Below are positions 1-5,887 of a DNA stretch of 7,294 bases, piece by piece. Where the stretch lies: the NCBI GenBank assembly GCA_903860995.1, contig CAIOSS010000650.1, positions 1 to 7,294 on the forward strand, written 5' to 3'. The notes beneath the pieces are model-generated. The model did not search any database. It was not told the origin of the DNA and saw nothing but the letters and a program-made list of their open reading frames with translations. The DNA comes from an uncultured delta proteobacterium. Lineage in GTDB: Bacteria > Myxococcota_A > Polyangia > Polyangiales > Ga0077539. Both the position numbers and the translations under genes were made by a program. Within the stretch, counting starts at the first letter, position 1, and each line of letters begins with the position of its first letter.

Positions 1-1
1 C

Positions 2-337
2 GACCTGCCCTTCGACCTCCCGGGCGATGCCAACAATCCGTGGTCGCTCGAGCTGCTGCTCGGCGCCCGCTACAACGACCTGAAAGGGTACGCGGCCGAC
101 GAGTTCCAGGAGCTCGCGGCGGTGCACGCGGCGCCCGAAGACCAGCGCGAGCACTGCCTGCGTGCCCCCGCGGACGACGGCCCCGTGGGCGTAGGGGGGG
201 GGCGGGGGGATGGCCTCCCGCGGAGGCGGGGGGAGGGGTTTGATCGGCGGGCGGGGTGCTGTGCTATAGACCGGCGCCTGAAGGCACCCGACGGTCGGGG
301 GCCACCGATCGAGCGAAGGTGCGCGGATGTTGTTTGA
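2..337 (+). CDS. C-terminal fragment of an unrecognised protein (5' end outside window, true stop uncertain)
   Basis: This frame is open from the left edge of the window, so the N-terminus is missing. From 2 to about 190 almost every codon ends in G or C, and the translation (containing PWSLELLLGARYNDLKGY) looks like a normal soluble, mildly acidic protein. I recognise no family. The first in-frame stop is the TGA at 335-337, which would overlap the start of mreB by 11 bases. After about 190 the translation turns into Gly/Arg-rich sequence with codons that are rare elsewhere in the window (ATA, AGG, CGA, GTT). This last part is probably not real coding sequence. A TAG at 192-194 lies one frame away, so a single-base difference upstream of it (for example in the C5 run at 165-169) would end the protein there. 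Coding before 190 is fairly certain; the end point is not. Confidence 0.55.
   Translation, partial: DLPFDLPGDANNPWSLELLLGARYNDLKGYAADEFQELAAVHAAPEDQREHCLRAPADDGPVGVGGGRGDGLPRRRGEGFDRRAGCCAIDRRLKAPDGRGPPIERRCADVV
194..238 (+). other. G-rich tract with G-quadruplex potential upstream of mreB
   Basis: On the strand shown there is a run of nine G (194-202), a C, six G (204-209), then after an 18-base spacer six G (228-233), an A and four G (235-238). Four G-runs of three or more could form a G-quadruplex. The long middle spacer contains its own perfect hairpin and could act as the loop. The tract lies just before the proposed mreB promoter. Whether it folds or regulates anything is inference. 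Homopolymers this long also tend to collect sequencing errors. Confidence 0.5.
213..227 (+). terminator. Short GC hairpin, possible weak terminator of the upstream gene
   Basis: GCCTCC (213-218) and GGAGGC (222-227) are perfect inverted repeats around a three-base CGC loop. The stem is short but all strong pairs except one. No T-run follows (the next bases are G-rich, then TTT at 239-241), so it does not meet the standard for an intrinsic terminator. It sits between the last convincing codons of the upstream gene and the candidate mreB promoter, which is where a terminator would be expected. Confidence 0.25.
240..270 (+). promoter_or_regulatory. Candidate extended -10 promoter for the mre operon
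   Basis: TTGATC at 240-245 matches four of six bases of the sigma-70 -35 consensus. TATAGA at 265-270 matches four of six of the -10 box and is preceded by TGC at 262-264, giving an extended -10 (TGnTATAGA). The 19-base spacer is longer than ideal, which an extended -10 can tolerate. Transcription would begin near 277 and leave a leader of about 50 bases before mreB. TATAGA is one of very few AT-rich hexamers in this GC-rich gap. Assignment is by pattern only. Confidence 0.4.
287..299 (+). repeat. Small palindrome in the mreB leader
   Basis: CCCGAC (287-292) and GTCGGG (294-299) are inverted copies around a single central G. It falls about 10-22 bases after the proposed transcription start and 28 bases before the mreB ATG. 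It could be an operator half-site pair or a short leader hairpin. In GC-rich DNA a six-base arm can also arise by chance. Confidence 0.35.
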
Positions 338-1361
338 CTGGGTGAGCGGCTTGTTCTCGAACGATCTCGCGATCGACCTCGGGACCGCCAACACCCTCAT
401 CTATGTCCGCGGCAAGGGCATCGTCTCCTGCGAGCCCTCGGTGGTCGCCGTCGAGACCACGCAGGGCGGCCGGCGGCGCGTGTCGCACGTGGGCCGCGAG
501 GCCAAGGAGATGCTCGGCCGCACGCCCGCCAACGTCACCGCGGTGCGCCCGCTGCGCGACGGGGTCATCGCCGACTTCGCCATCACCGAGGCGATGCTCA
601 AGCACTTCATCGAGAAGGCGCACAACCGCCGCACGCTGGTGAAGCCGCGCATCGTCATCTCGGTGCCCTTCGGCATCACTGAGGTGGAGAAGCGCGCGGT
701 CCGCGAGAGCGCCGAGCGCGCGGGGGCGCGGGAGGTCTTCCTGGTCGAGGAGCCCATGGTGGCCGCCATCGGGGCGGGGCTGCCGGTGACCGAGCCCACG
801 GGCAACATGGTCGTCGACATCGGCGGGGGCACCACCGAGGTGGCCGTGATCTCCCTCGCGGGCATCGTGTACTCGCAGTCCATCCGCGTGGGCGGCGACA
901 AGATGGACGAGGCGATCGTCGCGTACATGAAGCGCAAGTACAACCTGCTGGTCGGCGAGCAGACCGCCGAGCGGGTGAAGTGCCAGGTGGGCAACGCGTT
1001 CCCCCTCGACGAGCCGCTCACCATGGAGGTGAAGGGCCGCGACCAGGTGGCGGGCGTCCCGCGAACCGTGCTGGTCAACTCCGACGAGGTGCGCGACGCG
1101 CTCGCCGAGCCCATCCACGCCATCGTGGAGGCGGTGATGGCCGCGCTCGAGAAGACGCCGCCGGAGCTCAGCGCGGACATCAAGGACAAGGGCATCGTGT
1201 TGACGGGCGGTGGAGCTCTCCTGCGCAACCTCGACATCCTCCTGCGCGAGGAGACTGGCCTGCCGGTGATGGTGTGCGACGACCCGATCAGCGCCGTGGT
1301 GATGGGCAGCGGCAAGTCGCTCGACCACCCCGAGCTGCTGGAGAAGATCGCGATCGGGTGA
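327..1361 (+). CDS. mreB: Rod-shape-determining actin homologue MreB
   Basis: Bacterial actin that forms membrane-bound filaments on the cytoplasmic face and positions the peptidoglycan elongation complex. The 344-residue length is normal for the family. An amphipathic N-terminus (MLFDWVSGLF, residues 1-10) is the expected membrane anchor. The actin-fold nucleotide motifs are all present: phosphate-1 DLGTANT at 17-23, the EEP segment at 141-143 in the region of the catalytic Glu, phosphate-2 DIGGGTTE at 164-171, and the adenosine motif GIVLTGGGALLRN starting at 289. I chose the ATG at 327 because the family start falls there and GAAGGT (315-320) lies six bases upstream as a ribosome site. It is the first gene of the operon, with mreC 23 bases downstream. 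Nothing is truncated or unusual, and it ends without a C-terminal extension. Identification is essentially certain from sequence similarity to known MreB proteins. Confidence 0.98.
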   Translation: MLFDWVSGLFSNDLAIDLGTANTLIYVRGKGIVSCEPSVVAVETTQGGRRRVSHVGREAKEMLGRTPANVTAVRPLRDGVIADFAITEAMLKHFIEKAHNRRTLVKPRIVISVPFGITEVEKRAVRESAERAGAREVFLVEEPMVAAIGAGLPVTEPTGNMVVDIGGGTTEVAVISLAGIVYSQSIRVGGDKMDEAIVAYMKRKYNLLVGEQTAERVKCQVGNAFPLDEPLTMEVKGRDQVAGVPRTVLVNSDEVRDALAEPIHAIVEAVMAALEKTPPELSADIKDKGIVLTGGGALLRNLDILLREETGLPVMVCDDPISAVVMGSGKSLDHPELLEKIAIG

Positions 1362-1384
1362 GAGCCGTGGGGCCATAGACGCCG

Positions 1385-2290
1385 ATGACCCTCTGGCAGA
1401 GATACCGGGTCGTGCTGCTGTGCGTGGTGCTCTTGAGCATCCCCTTCTTCTTCCTGCGCACCACCCTCAAGGACCCCACCCGCTACGACGAGTTCGACCG
1501 CCTGGTGCTGCCCGCGGTCGCCTTCCTCGAGGACAAGATCGACCTGCCGGTGCGCGGCGCCGCGGAGATCTGGAGCGACTACATCTACCTGGTGAGGGTG
1601 AAGCGCGAGAACGACCGGCTCACCGCCGAGAACGCCCGGCTGCGCAGCGAGGCCGCGCGGCACCAGAGCGAGTTCGGGGAGAACCACCGGCTGCGGCGGC
1701 TGCTCCAGCTGCGGGTGGAGACGCCCGGCGAGGTGTACGCCGCGGAGGTCATCGCGCGGGACACGTCGCCCTTCTTCCGGGTGACGCGCCTCGCGATCAC
1801 GTCGCAGGACCGCACGCGCCTGCGCTCGGGCCAGCCGGTGATCACGCCCGACGGCCTCGTGGGGCAGGTGTCGCGGGTGTTCGGAGGCTACGCCGACGTG
1901 CTGCTGAGCGTCGACTCGCGCAGCGCCGTAGACGTGATGGTCGAGCGCTCGGGCGCCCGCGGCATCGTGCGGGGCACCGGCGAGCGCGACCGCTACGCGG
2001 CGAAGGTGGAGTACCTCCAGCGAACCGACGACGTGCGCGTGGGTGACGCGGTGGTCACCTCGGGGCTCGGCTGCCGCTTCCCCGCGGGGCTGCTGGTCGG
2101 GCGCGTCGCGGCGGTCACCCGCCGGGAGTTCGGGCTCTACCAGGAGATCGAGCTCGCGCCCGCGGTGAACTTCTCGCGGCTCTCGGAGGTGCTGGTGCTC
2201 GCCACCGAGTCCGTCGACCGGCCGGGCTGCCGACCCGGCGTGGGCCCGACGCCTCGCGCCCGCCGGGCGGAGACCCGGGGAGGTAGCTGA
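1385..2290 (+). CDS. mreC: Rod-shape-determining protein MreC
   Basis: Bitopic inner-membrane protein of the elongasome; its periplasmic domain binds and activates PBP2. The 301 residues show a short cytoplasmic N-terminus, one membrane helix (about 8-24) and a periplasmic coiled coil (about 66-107) with three E-N-x-R-L-like repeats at 75-79, 82-86 and 99-103. The family's double beta-barrel core follows (about 119-274) and includes DAVVTSGLGCRFPAGLLVGRV, a typical MreC signature. The final 27 residues (275-301) are a Pro/Arg/Gly-rich tail of low complexity outside the conserved domain. The ATG at 1385 is forced: an in-frame TAG lies at 1376-1378, and the next in-frame start candidates would cut into the membrane helix. 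There is no clear Shine-Dalgarno, only a G-run near 1368-1372, so translation may depend on mreB just upstream. The stop at 2288-2290 is two bases before mreD. Confidence 0.96.
   Translation: MTLWQRYRVVLLCVVLLSIPFFFLRTTLKDPTRYDEFDRLVLPAVAFLEDKIDLPVRGAAEIWSDYIYLVRVKRENDRLTAENARLRSEAARHQSEFGENHRLRRLLQLRVETPGEVYAAEVIARDTSPFFRVTRLAITSQDRTRLRSGQPVITPDGLVGQVSRVFGGYADVLLSVDSRSAVDVMVERSGARGIVRGTGERDRYAAKVEYLQRTDDVRVGDAVVTSGLGCRFPAGLLVGRVAAVTRREFGLYQEIELAPAVNFSRLSEVLVLATESVDRPGCRPGVGPTPRARRAETRGGS
2277..2284 (+). promoter_or_regulatory. Strong ribosome binding site that fixes the mreD GTG start
   Basis: GGGGAGGT at 2277-2284 is a near-consensus Shine-Dalgarno sequence, eight bases before the GTG at 2293. 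It lies inside the last codons of mreC, which favours translational coupling. Confidence 0.8.
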
Positions 2291-2292
2291 GC

Positions 2293-2796
2293 GTGCGCAA
2301 CGCGGCGCTGCTGCTGGCCGGGGTGCTGCTGCTTCTGGCGCAGACGGTCATCGCGCGGGTGCTCTGGTCGGAGTACCCCGCGCCGTCGCTGGTGCTGCCG
2401 ATGGTGCTCTACATGTCCGTGGGCGAGTACTCCCTCGCGCGCGGCGTGTCGGTGGCCTTCGTGCTCGGCTACCTCACGGACGTCTTCTCCGGCGGCTCGC
2501 TCGGCCTCTGGACCTTCACCCTCGTGAGCATCTTTCTCCTCGCGCGGGTCGCGGGGCTCAAGCTGTTCTTACACGGGGTCGTATTCCAGATGGCGCTGGC
2601 ATTCGTGGCGTCGTGCGTGGCCGGCGTCGGGATGATGGGCCTGCTGCTCGTGTTCGACCGCCGGGTGCTCGCGGTGCTACCAGCCCTCGGCGTCGTGGCG
2701 TCGCAGGCCCTCGCGACCGCGGTGTGCGCGCCGCTGGTGTTCCGCTTCGTGCAGGCGCTGCCGGGCACGACGTCGCGGCCCGACGAGATGGGCTGA
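2293..2796 (+). CDS. mreD: Rod-shape-determining membrane protein MreD
   Basis: Small polytopic inner-membrane partner of MreC, needed for lateral wall growth. The 167-residue length is typical. Hydrophobic stretches at about 4-21, 31-44, 48-65, 70-87, 93-125 (long; possibly more than one pass) and 129-155 fit the five to six helices of the family. GYLTDVFSGGSLGLWTF at 59-75, with its Asp and glycines, matches the conserved MreD segment. The start is GTG at 2293, chosen because of the strong ribosome site at 2277-2284 and because the first helix begins almost at once. Only two bases separate it from the mreC stop, and 20 bases from the mrdA start. MreD sequences diverge widely, so the call rests on the hydrophobic pattern, that motif and gene order together. 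Confidence 0.93.
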   Translation: MRNAALLLAGVLLLLAQTVIARVLWSEYPAPSLVLPMVLYMSVGEYSLARGVSVAFVLGYLTDVFSGGSLGLWTFTLVSIFLLARVAGLKLFLHGVVFQMALAFVASCVAGVGMMGLLLVFDRRVLAVLPALGVVASQALATAVCAPLVFRFVQALPGTTSRPDEMG

Positions 2797-2803
2797 GGAG
2801 ACC

Positions 2804-2808
2804 GGAGA
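2804..2808 (+). promoter_or_regulatory. Ribosome binding site that selects the mrdA start
   Basis: GGAGA at 2804-2808 lies eight bases before the ATG at 2817. This matters because the mrdA frame is open for about 200 bases further upstream, inside mreD. The extra Arg/Gly/Pro-rich residues that would add do not resemble any PBP2 N-terminus. Confidence 0.7.
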
Positions 2809-2816
2809 CCGCAACG

Positions 2817-4724
2817 ATGGCGCCCGTCGAACTCGTGCAGAAGGCCGGCCTCGGAGAGATCCGCGAGCGCGTGCGCTTCATGAGCGCAGTGGTCCTGCTC
2901 GGGGTCCTCGTGCTCGCCGGCCGGCTCTTCTGGATACAGATCGCCGACAACGAGCGCTGGCTCCAGATCGCCGAGAACAACGTGCTGCGCCGGGTCGACC
3001 TGCCCTCGACGCGCGGGATGATCCGCGACGCCCGGGGGCGGGTGATCGCGGCCAACCGCCCGGCCTACAACGTCTACGTCATCCCCGGGTACTTCCCCCT
3101 CGAGCGCTTCACCCGCTTCGCGGACTACCTCGGCCTCAACCGCGACGAGCGCGACCGCCTCGAGGCCCGGATGCGCAACGCCGAGGGGTCTCGGCGCTAC
3201 CAGCACATGCTCGCGCGCTCGGACATCGACCGCGAGTCGCTCGCGCTCATCGAGACGCACCGGGCGGAGTTTCCGCGGGGTATCTCGGTGATCGCCACGC
3301 CGGTGCGCAACTACCCCTTCGGCGAGCTCGCGGCGCACGCGTTGGGCTTCCTCAACGAGGTCAACGCCGACGACCTCACGGAGTTCGCGGGCCGCGACTA
3401 CCGCGCGGGCGAGCGCATGGGGCGCTCGGGGGTGGAGCAGGCCTGGGAGTCCATCCTGCGGGGCCGCCGCGGCTGGGTCCGCCAGGAGCAGAGCGTCGGG
3501 GGCCTGCTCATCACGCGCGACTCCATCGCGGGGCTCACCCCCGACCGGCGGCGAGACCCGGTGCCGGGCCGCGACCTCGTGCTCACCCTCGACATGGAGC
3601 TCATGCGCGCCATCGACCGGGTGTTTCGCGGCAAGCCCAGCGGCGCCGCGGCGGTGGTGGAGGTGCGCACCGGCCGCGTGCTCGCGCTCTACTCCAAGCC
3701 CAGCGTCGACCCCAACACCATGGTCATGGGCATCTCGGCCCTGCTCAACCGCGAGATCGACGAGAACCCGTACCGCCCGCGCATCGACAAGACCATCTAC
3801 GAGAGCTACTACCCGGGCTCGACCTTCAAGCCCTTCACCGCGCTCGCGGGGCTCGAGGCGGGGCTCATCGACGCCGGCTCGCAGGTGACCTGCACCGGGC
3901 GCGTCATGCTCGGGCGGCGCGCGTTTCGATGCAAGCACGTGCACGGCGTGGTGAGCCTGCACCGCGCCCTCGTCGAGTCCTGCAACGTGTACTTCTACAC
4001 CCTCGCGCAGGCCGTCACGATGGACCGCATCGCCAGCATGGCCTTCGAGTTCGGCCTCGGGCGCCGCTCGGGCATCGGCATCAACCAGGAGACGCCCGGG
4101 TTCATCCCCACCCGCGCCTGGTACGCGCAGAACTACCCCGGGCAGTTTCGCATCGGGCACACCCTCAACACCGCCATCGGGCAGGGCAACGTGCGCGTGA
4201 CGGTGCTCCAGCTGGCGATGGCCTACGCCGCGCTCGCCAACGGCGGCACGCTCTTCGTCCCGCAGCTCGTCTCGCGCGTCGAGGGCCCGGACGGCACCAT
4301 CATCCAGACCTTTCCGCCCACCGTGCGCCGCCGACTCAACGTCGACCCGGCGCACCTCGCGATGATCAACAGCGCGCTCGCCGGGGTCATCTCCGACCCC
4401 CACGGCACGGCCCACGCGGCGCAGGTCGCCGAGGTCGACGTGGCGGGCAAGACCGGCACCGCCCAGGTGTCCCGCATCGTGCGCGACCCGACGGACCCGC
4501 GGCGCGGCTGGTCGACGCAGCGCGACCACGCGTGGTTCGCCGGCTTCGCCCCCGCGGCCAGCCCCGAGATCGCCGTGGTGCTGCTCGTCGAGCACGGCGG
4601 GTCCGGCGGCCACGAGGCCGCGCCGCTCATGACCCAGATCGTGCGCGAGTACTTCACCCGCATCCGCCCGGGCGCGCCGATCCCCTCGGTGACCACCTGG
4701 CGGGCCCACCAGCCGGCGCGCTGA
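2817..4724 (+). CDS. mrdA: Penicillin-binding protein 2 (peptidoglycan transpeptidase of the elongasome)
   Basis: Class B penicillin-binding protein that crosslinks new glycan strands made by RodA in the periplasm; target of beta-lactams. Its 635 residues are close to E. coli PBP2 (633). It has a cytoplasmic tail, one membrane helix (about 21-39), an N-terminal pedestal opening with the family motif STRGMIRDARGRVIAANRPA, and a C-terminal transpeptidase domain. The active-site motifs are intact: SxxK as S335-T-F-K338, SxN as S388-C-N390 and KTG at 545-547. The protein has only three cysteines, C359, C372 and C389. Together with H374 or H376 they sit where a structural zinc site has been described in Acinetobacter PBP2, there with Asp, Asp, His and Cys ligands. 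The start choice follows the ribosome site at 2804-2808. The stop (4722-4724) overlaps the rodA ribosome site, so the two synthase halves are probably translated together. The name could also be given as pbpA. Confidence 0.97.
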   Translation: MAPVELVQKAGLGEIRERVRFMSAVVLLGVLVLAGRLFWIQIADNERWLQIAENNVLRRVDLPSTRGMIRDARGRVIAANRPAYNVYVIPGYFPLERFTRFADYLGLNRDERDRLEARMRNAEGSRRYQHMLARSDIDRESLALIETHRAEFPRGISVIATPVRNYPFGELAAHALGFLNEVNADDLTEFAGRDYRAGERMGRSGVEQAWESILRGRRGWVRQEQSVGGLLITRDSIAGLTPDRRRDPVPGRDLVLTLDMELMRAIDRVFRGKPSGAAAVVEVRTGRVLALYSKPSVDPNTMVMGISALLNREIDENPYRPRIDKTIYESYYPGSTFKPFTALAGLEAGLIDAGSQVTCTGRVMLGRRAFRCKHVHGVVSLHRALVESCNVYFYTLAQAVTMDRIASMAFEFGLGRRSGIGINQETPGFIPTRAWYAQNYPGQFRIGHTLNTAIGQGNVRVTVLQLAMAYAALANGGTLFVPQLVSRVEGPDGTIIQTFPPTVRRRLNVDPAHLAMINSALAGVISDPHGTAHAAQVAEVDVAGKTGTAQVSRIVRDPTDPRRGWSTQRDHAWFAGFAPAASPEIAVVLLVEHGGSGGHEAAPLMTQIVREYFTRIRPGAPIPSVTTWRAHQPAR

Positions 4725-4733
4725 GGTCACCCG

Positions 4734-5843
4734 ATGGCGCGAACGATCCAACACCGGCTGCGGGACGAGTTCGACTGGCCGCTCTTCCTCGTGGTGTGCG
4801 TCATCGCGACGCTCGGGGTGGTCAACCTCTACTCCGCCACGAGCGCGCAGACCGGCGCCCGCGCCGAGCTGTACATCCAGCAGATCTACTGGCTGGCCCT
4901 CGGCGGCGGCGTGGCCGTCATCGTCGCGGCGGTCGACTACAAGGTCTACGAGCGGTACGCGTACGGCGCGTACGTCGGGTCGATCGCGGCGCTGGTGCTG
5001 GTGTTCCTGGTGGGCAAGAGCATCCGCGGCACGCACCGGTGGATCCAGATCGGGAGCTTCCTCTTCCAGCCGAGCGAGTTCGTGAAGCTGTGCCTCATGC
5101 TCGCGGTCGCGCGCTACGTGCACCGCGACCAGCGCACCGGGCCGTGGGCCCTGCGCGACCTCATCGCCCCGGGCGCCCTCATCGCCCTGCCGCTCGGGCT
5201 GATCATGGCGCAGCCCGACCTGGGCACGGCGCTCATCGTCGGCCTCGTGGCCGTGAGCACCCTCTCCCTGGTTCGCATCTCCTGGCGGACCTTCGGCATC
5301 ATCGCGGGCGGCGGGCTCGGGGGCGGCACCCTGCTCTGGCTCTACGGCATGAAGCAGTACCAGAAGGAGCGGCTGACCTCGTTCATGAGCGAGCAGGTCG
5401 ACGTGCAGGGCACCGGGTGGCAGGCGCACCAGAGCATGGTGGCCATCGGCAGCGGGCGCTGGTGGGGCCAGGGGTTCATGCAGTCCACGCAGAACCAGCA
5501 CCACTTCCTCCCCGACACGCACACCGACTTTCCCTTCCCGGTGTGGGCCCAGGAGCAGGGCTTCGTCGGGGTGGTGCTCGTGCTGCTGCTCTACCTCTTC
5601 CTCATCATCTGGGGCCTGCGCATCGCCTCGCTGGCCAAGGACCGCTTCGGCGCCGCCGTCGCCGTCGGCGTCACGGCCCTGTTCTTCTGGCACGTGGTGT
5701 TCAACGTCGGGATGGTCACCCGCAGCCTCCCGGTGGTCGGGGTCACCCTGCCGTTCTTCTCCTACGGCGGCTCGAGCGTGCTGGCCATCCTCATCGGGGT
5801 CGGCCTCCTGATGAACGTCTCCATGCGTCGCCGGGCCCTGTAA
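4734..5843 (+). CDS. rodA: RodA, SEDS-family peptidoglycan glycosyltransferase
   Basis: Polytopic inner-membrane enzyme that polymerises lipid II into glycan strands and works as a pair with PBP2. The 369-residue length and about ten hydrophobic helices are typical. The N-terminal FDWPLFLVVCVIATLGVVNL is the usual first helix. Conserved SEDS positions are present: FQPSEF at 111-116 with E115, QPDLGT at 160-165 with D162, and HTDF with D265, which corresponds to the essential Asp of the large periplasmic loop (D262 in E. coli RodA). The SYGGSS motif is at 343-348. The surrounding operon distinguishes it from the division paralogue FtsW. The ATG at 4734 has GAGGT (4723-4727) six bases upstream, overlapping the mrdA stop; the intergenic gap is nine bases. 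The gene is also called mrdB. Nothing is missing or fused. Confidence 0.97.
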   Translation: MARTIQHRLRDEFDWPLFLVVCVIATLGVVNLYSATSAQTGARAELYIQQIYWLALGGGVAVIVAAVDYKVYERYAYGAYVGSIAALVLVFLVGKSIRGTHRWIQIGSFLFQPSEFVKLCLMLAVARYVHRDQRTGPWALRDLIAPGALIALPLGLIMAQPDLGTALIVGLVAVSTLSLVRISWRTFGIIAGGGLGGGTLLWLYGMKQYQKERLTSFMSEQVDVQGTGWQAHQSMVAIGSGRWWGQGFMQSTQNQHHFLPDTHTDFPFPVWAQEQGFVGVVLVLLLYLFLIIWGLRIASLAKDRFGAAVAVGVTALFFWHVVFNVGMVTRSLPVVGVTLPFFSYGGSSVLAILIGVGLLMNVSMRRRAL

Positions 5844-5844
5844 G

Positions 5845-5884
5845 CCCGACAGGGGAGGAGGGCTGGTTTCCCTCCCGGGTCGGG
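5845..5884 (+). promoter_or_regulatory. Strong two-part hairpin between rodA and the next gene
   Basis: CCCGAC (5845-5850) pairs with GTCGGG (5879-5884), and inside it GGGAGG (5853-5858) pairs with CCTCCC (5871-5876) across a two-by-two internal loop. An alternative inner register pairs GGAGGG (5857-5862) with CCCTCC (5870-5875) around a seven-base loop. Only TT follows, so it lacks the U-tract of an intrinsic terminator. It contains the only Shine-Dalgarno-like purine tract in the gap (5852-5862), 25 bases before the ATG at 5888, and ends three bases before that ATG. It may be an RNA element limiting expression of the downstream gene, or a stability/partial termination signal at the operon end. 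The folding is read directly; the role is inferred. Confidence 0.5.
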
Positions 5885-5887
5885 TTC

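Noticed and set aside
40..243. Small plus-strand frame at the left edge
   Set aside because: Arg/Gly/Ala-rich shadow of the upstream gene's frame, which has far better codon character.
264..1687. Long minus-strand frames opposite mreB and the start of mreC
   Set aside because: They mirror conserved coding sequence, have low-complexity His/Arg/Ser-rich translations and no family resemblance.
2613..2816. Longer N-terminus for PBP2 starting inside mreD
   Set aside because: The added residues are Arg/Gly/Pro-rich and unlike any PBP2 N-terminus. The ATG at 2817 has a good ribosome site and gives the usual length.
2469..5693. A 1074-codon open frame on the minus strand opposite mreD, mrdA and rodA
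   Set aside because: It lies opposite three unmistakable genes. Its translation is His/Asp/Glu/Arg-rich with no recognisable domain, as expected of antisense frames in very GC-rich coding DNA where stop codons are rare.
3929..5887. Upstream extension of the membrane-protein frame through mrdA and rodA
   Set aside because: This part reads as Arg/Pro/Ala-rich out-of-frame translation of mrdA and rodA. Only the portion after 5888 has membrane-protein character, so the start was placed there.
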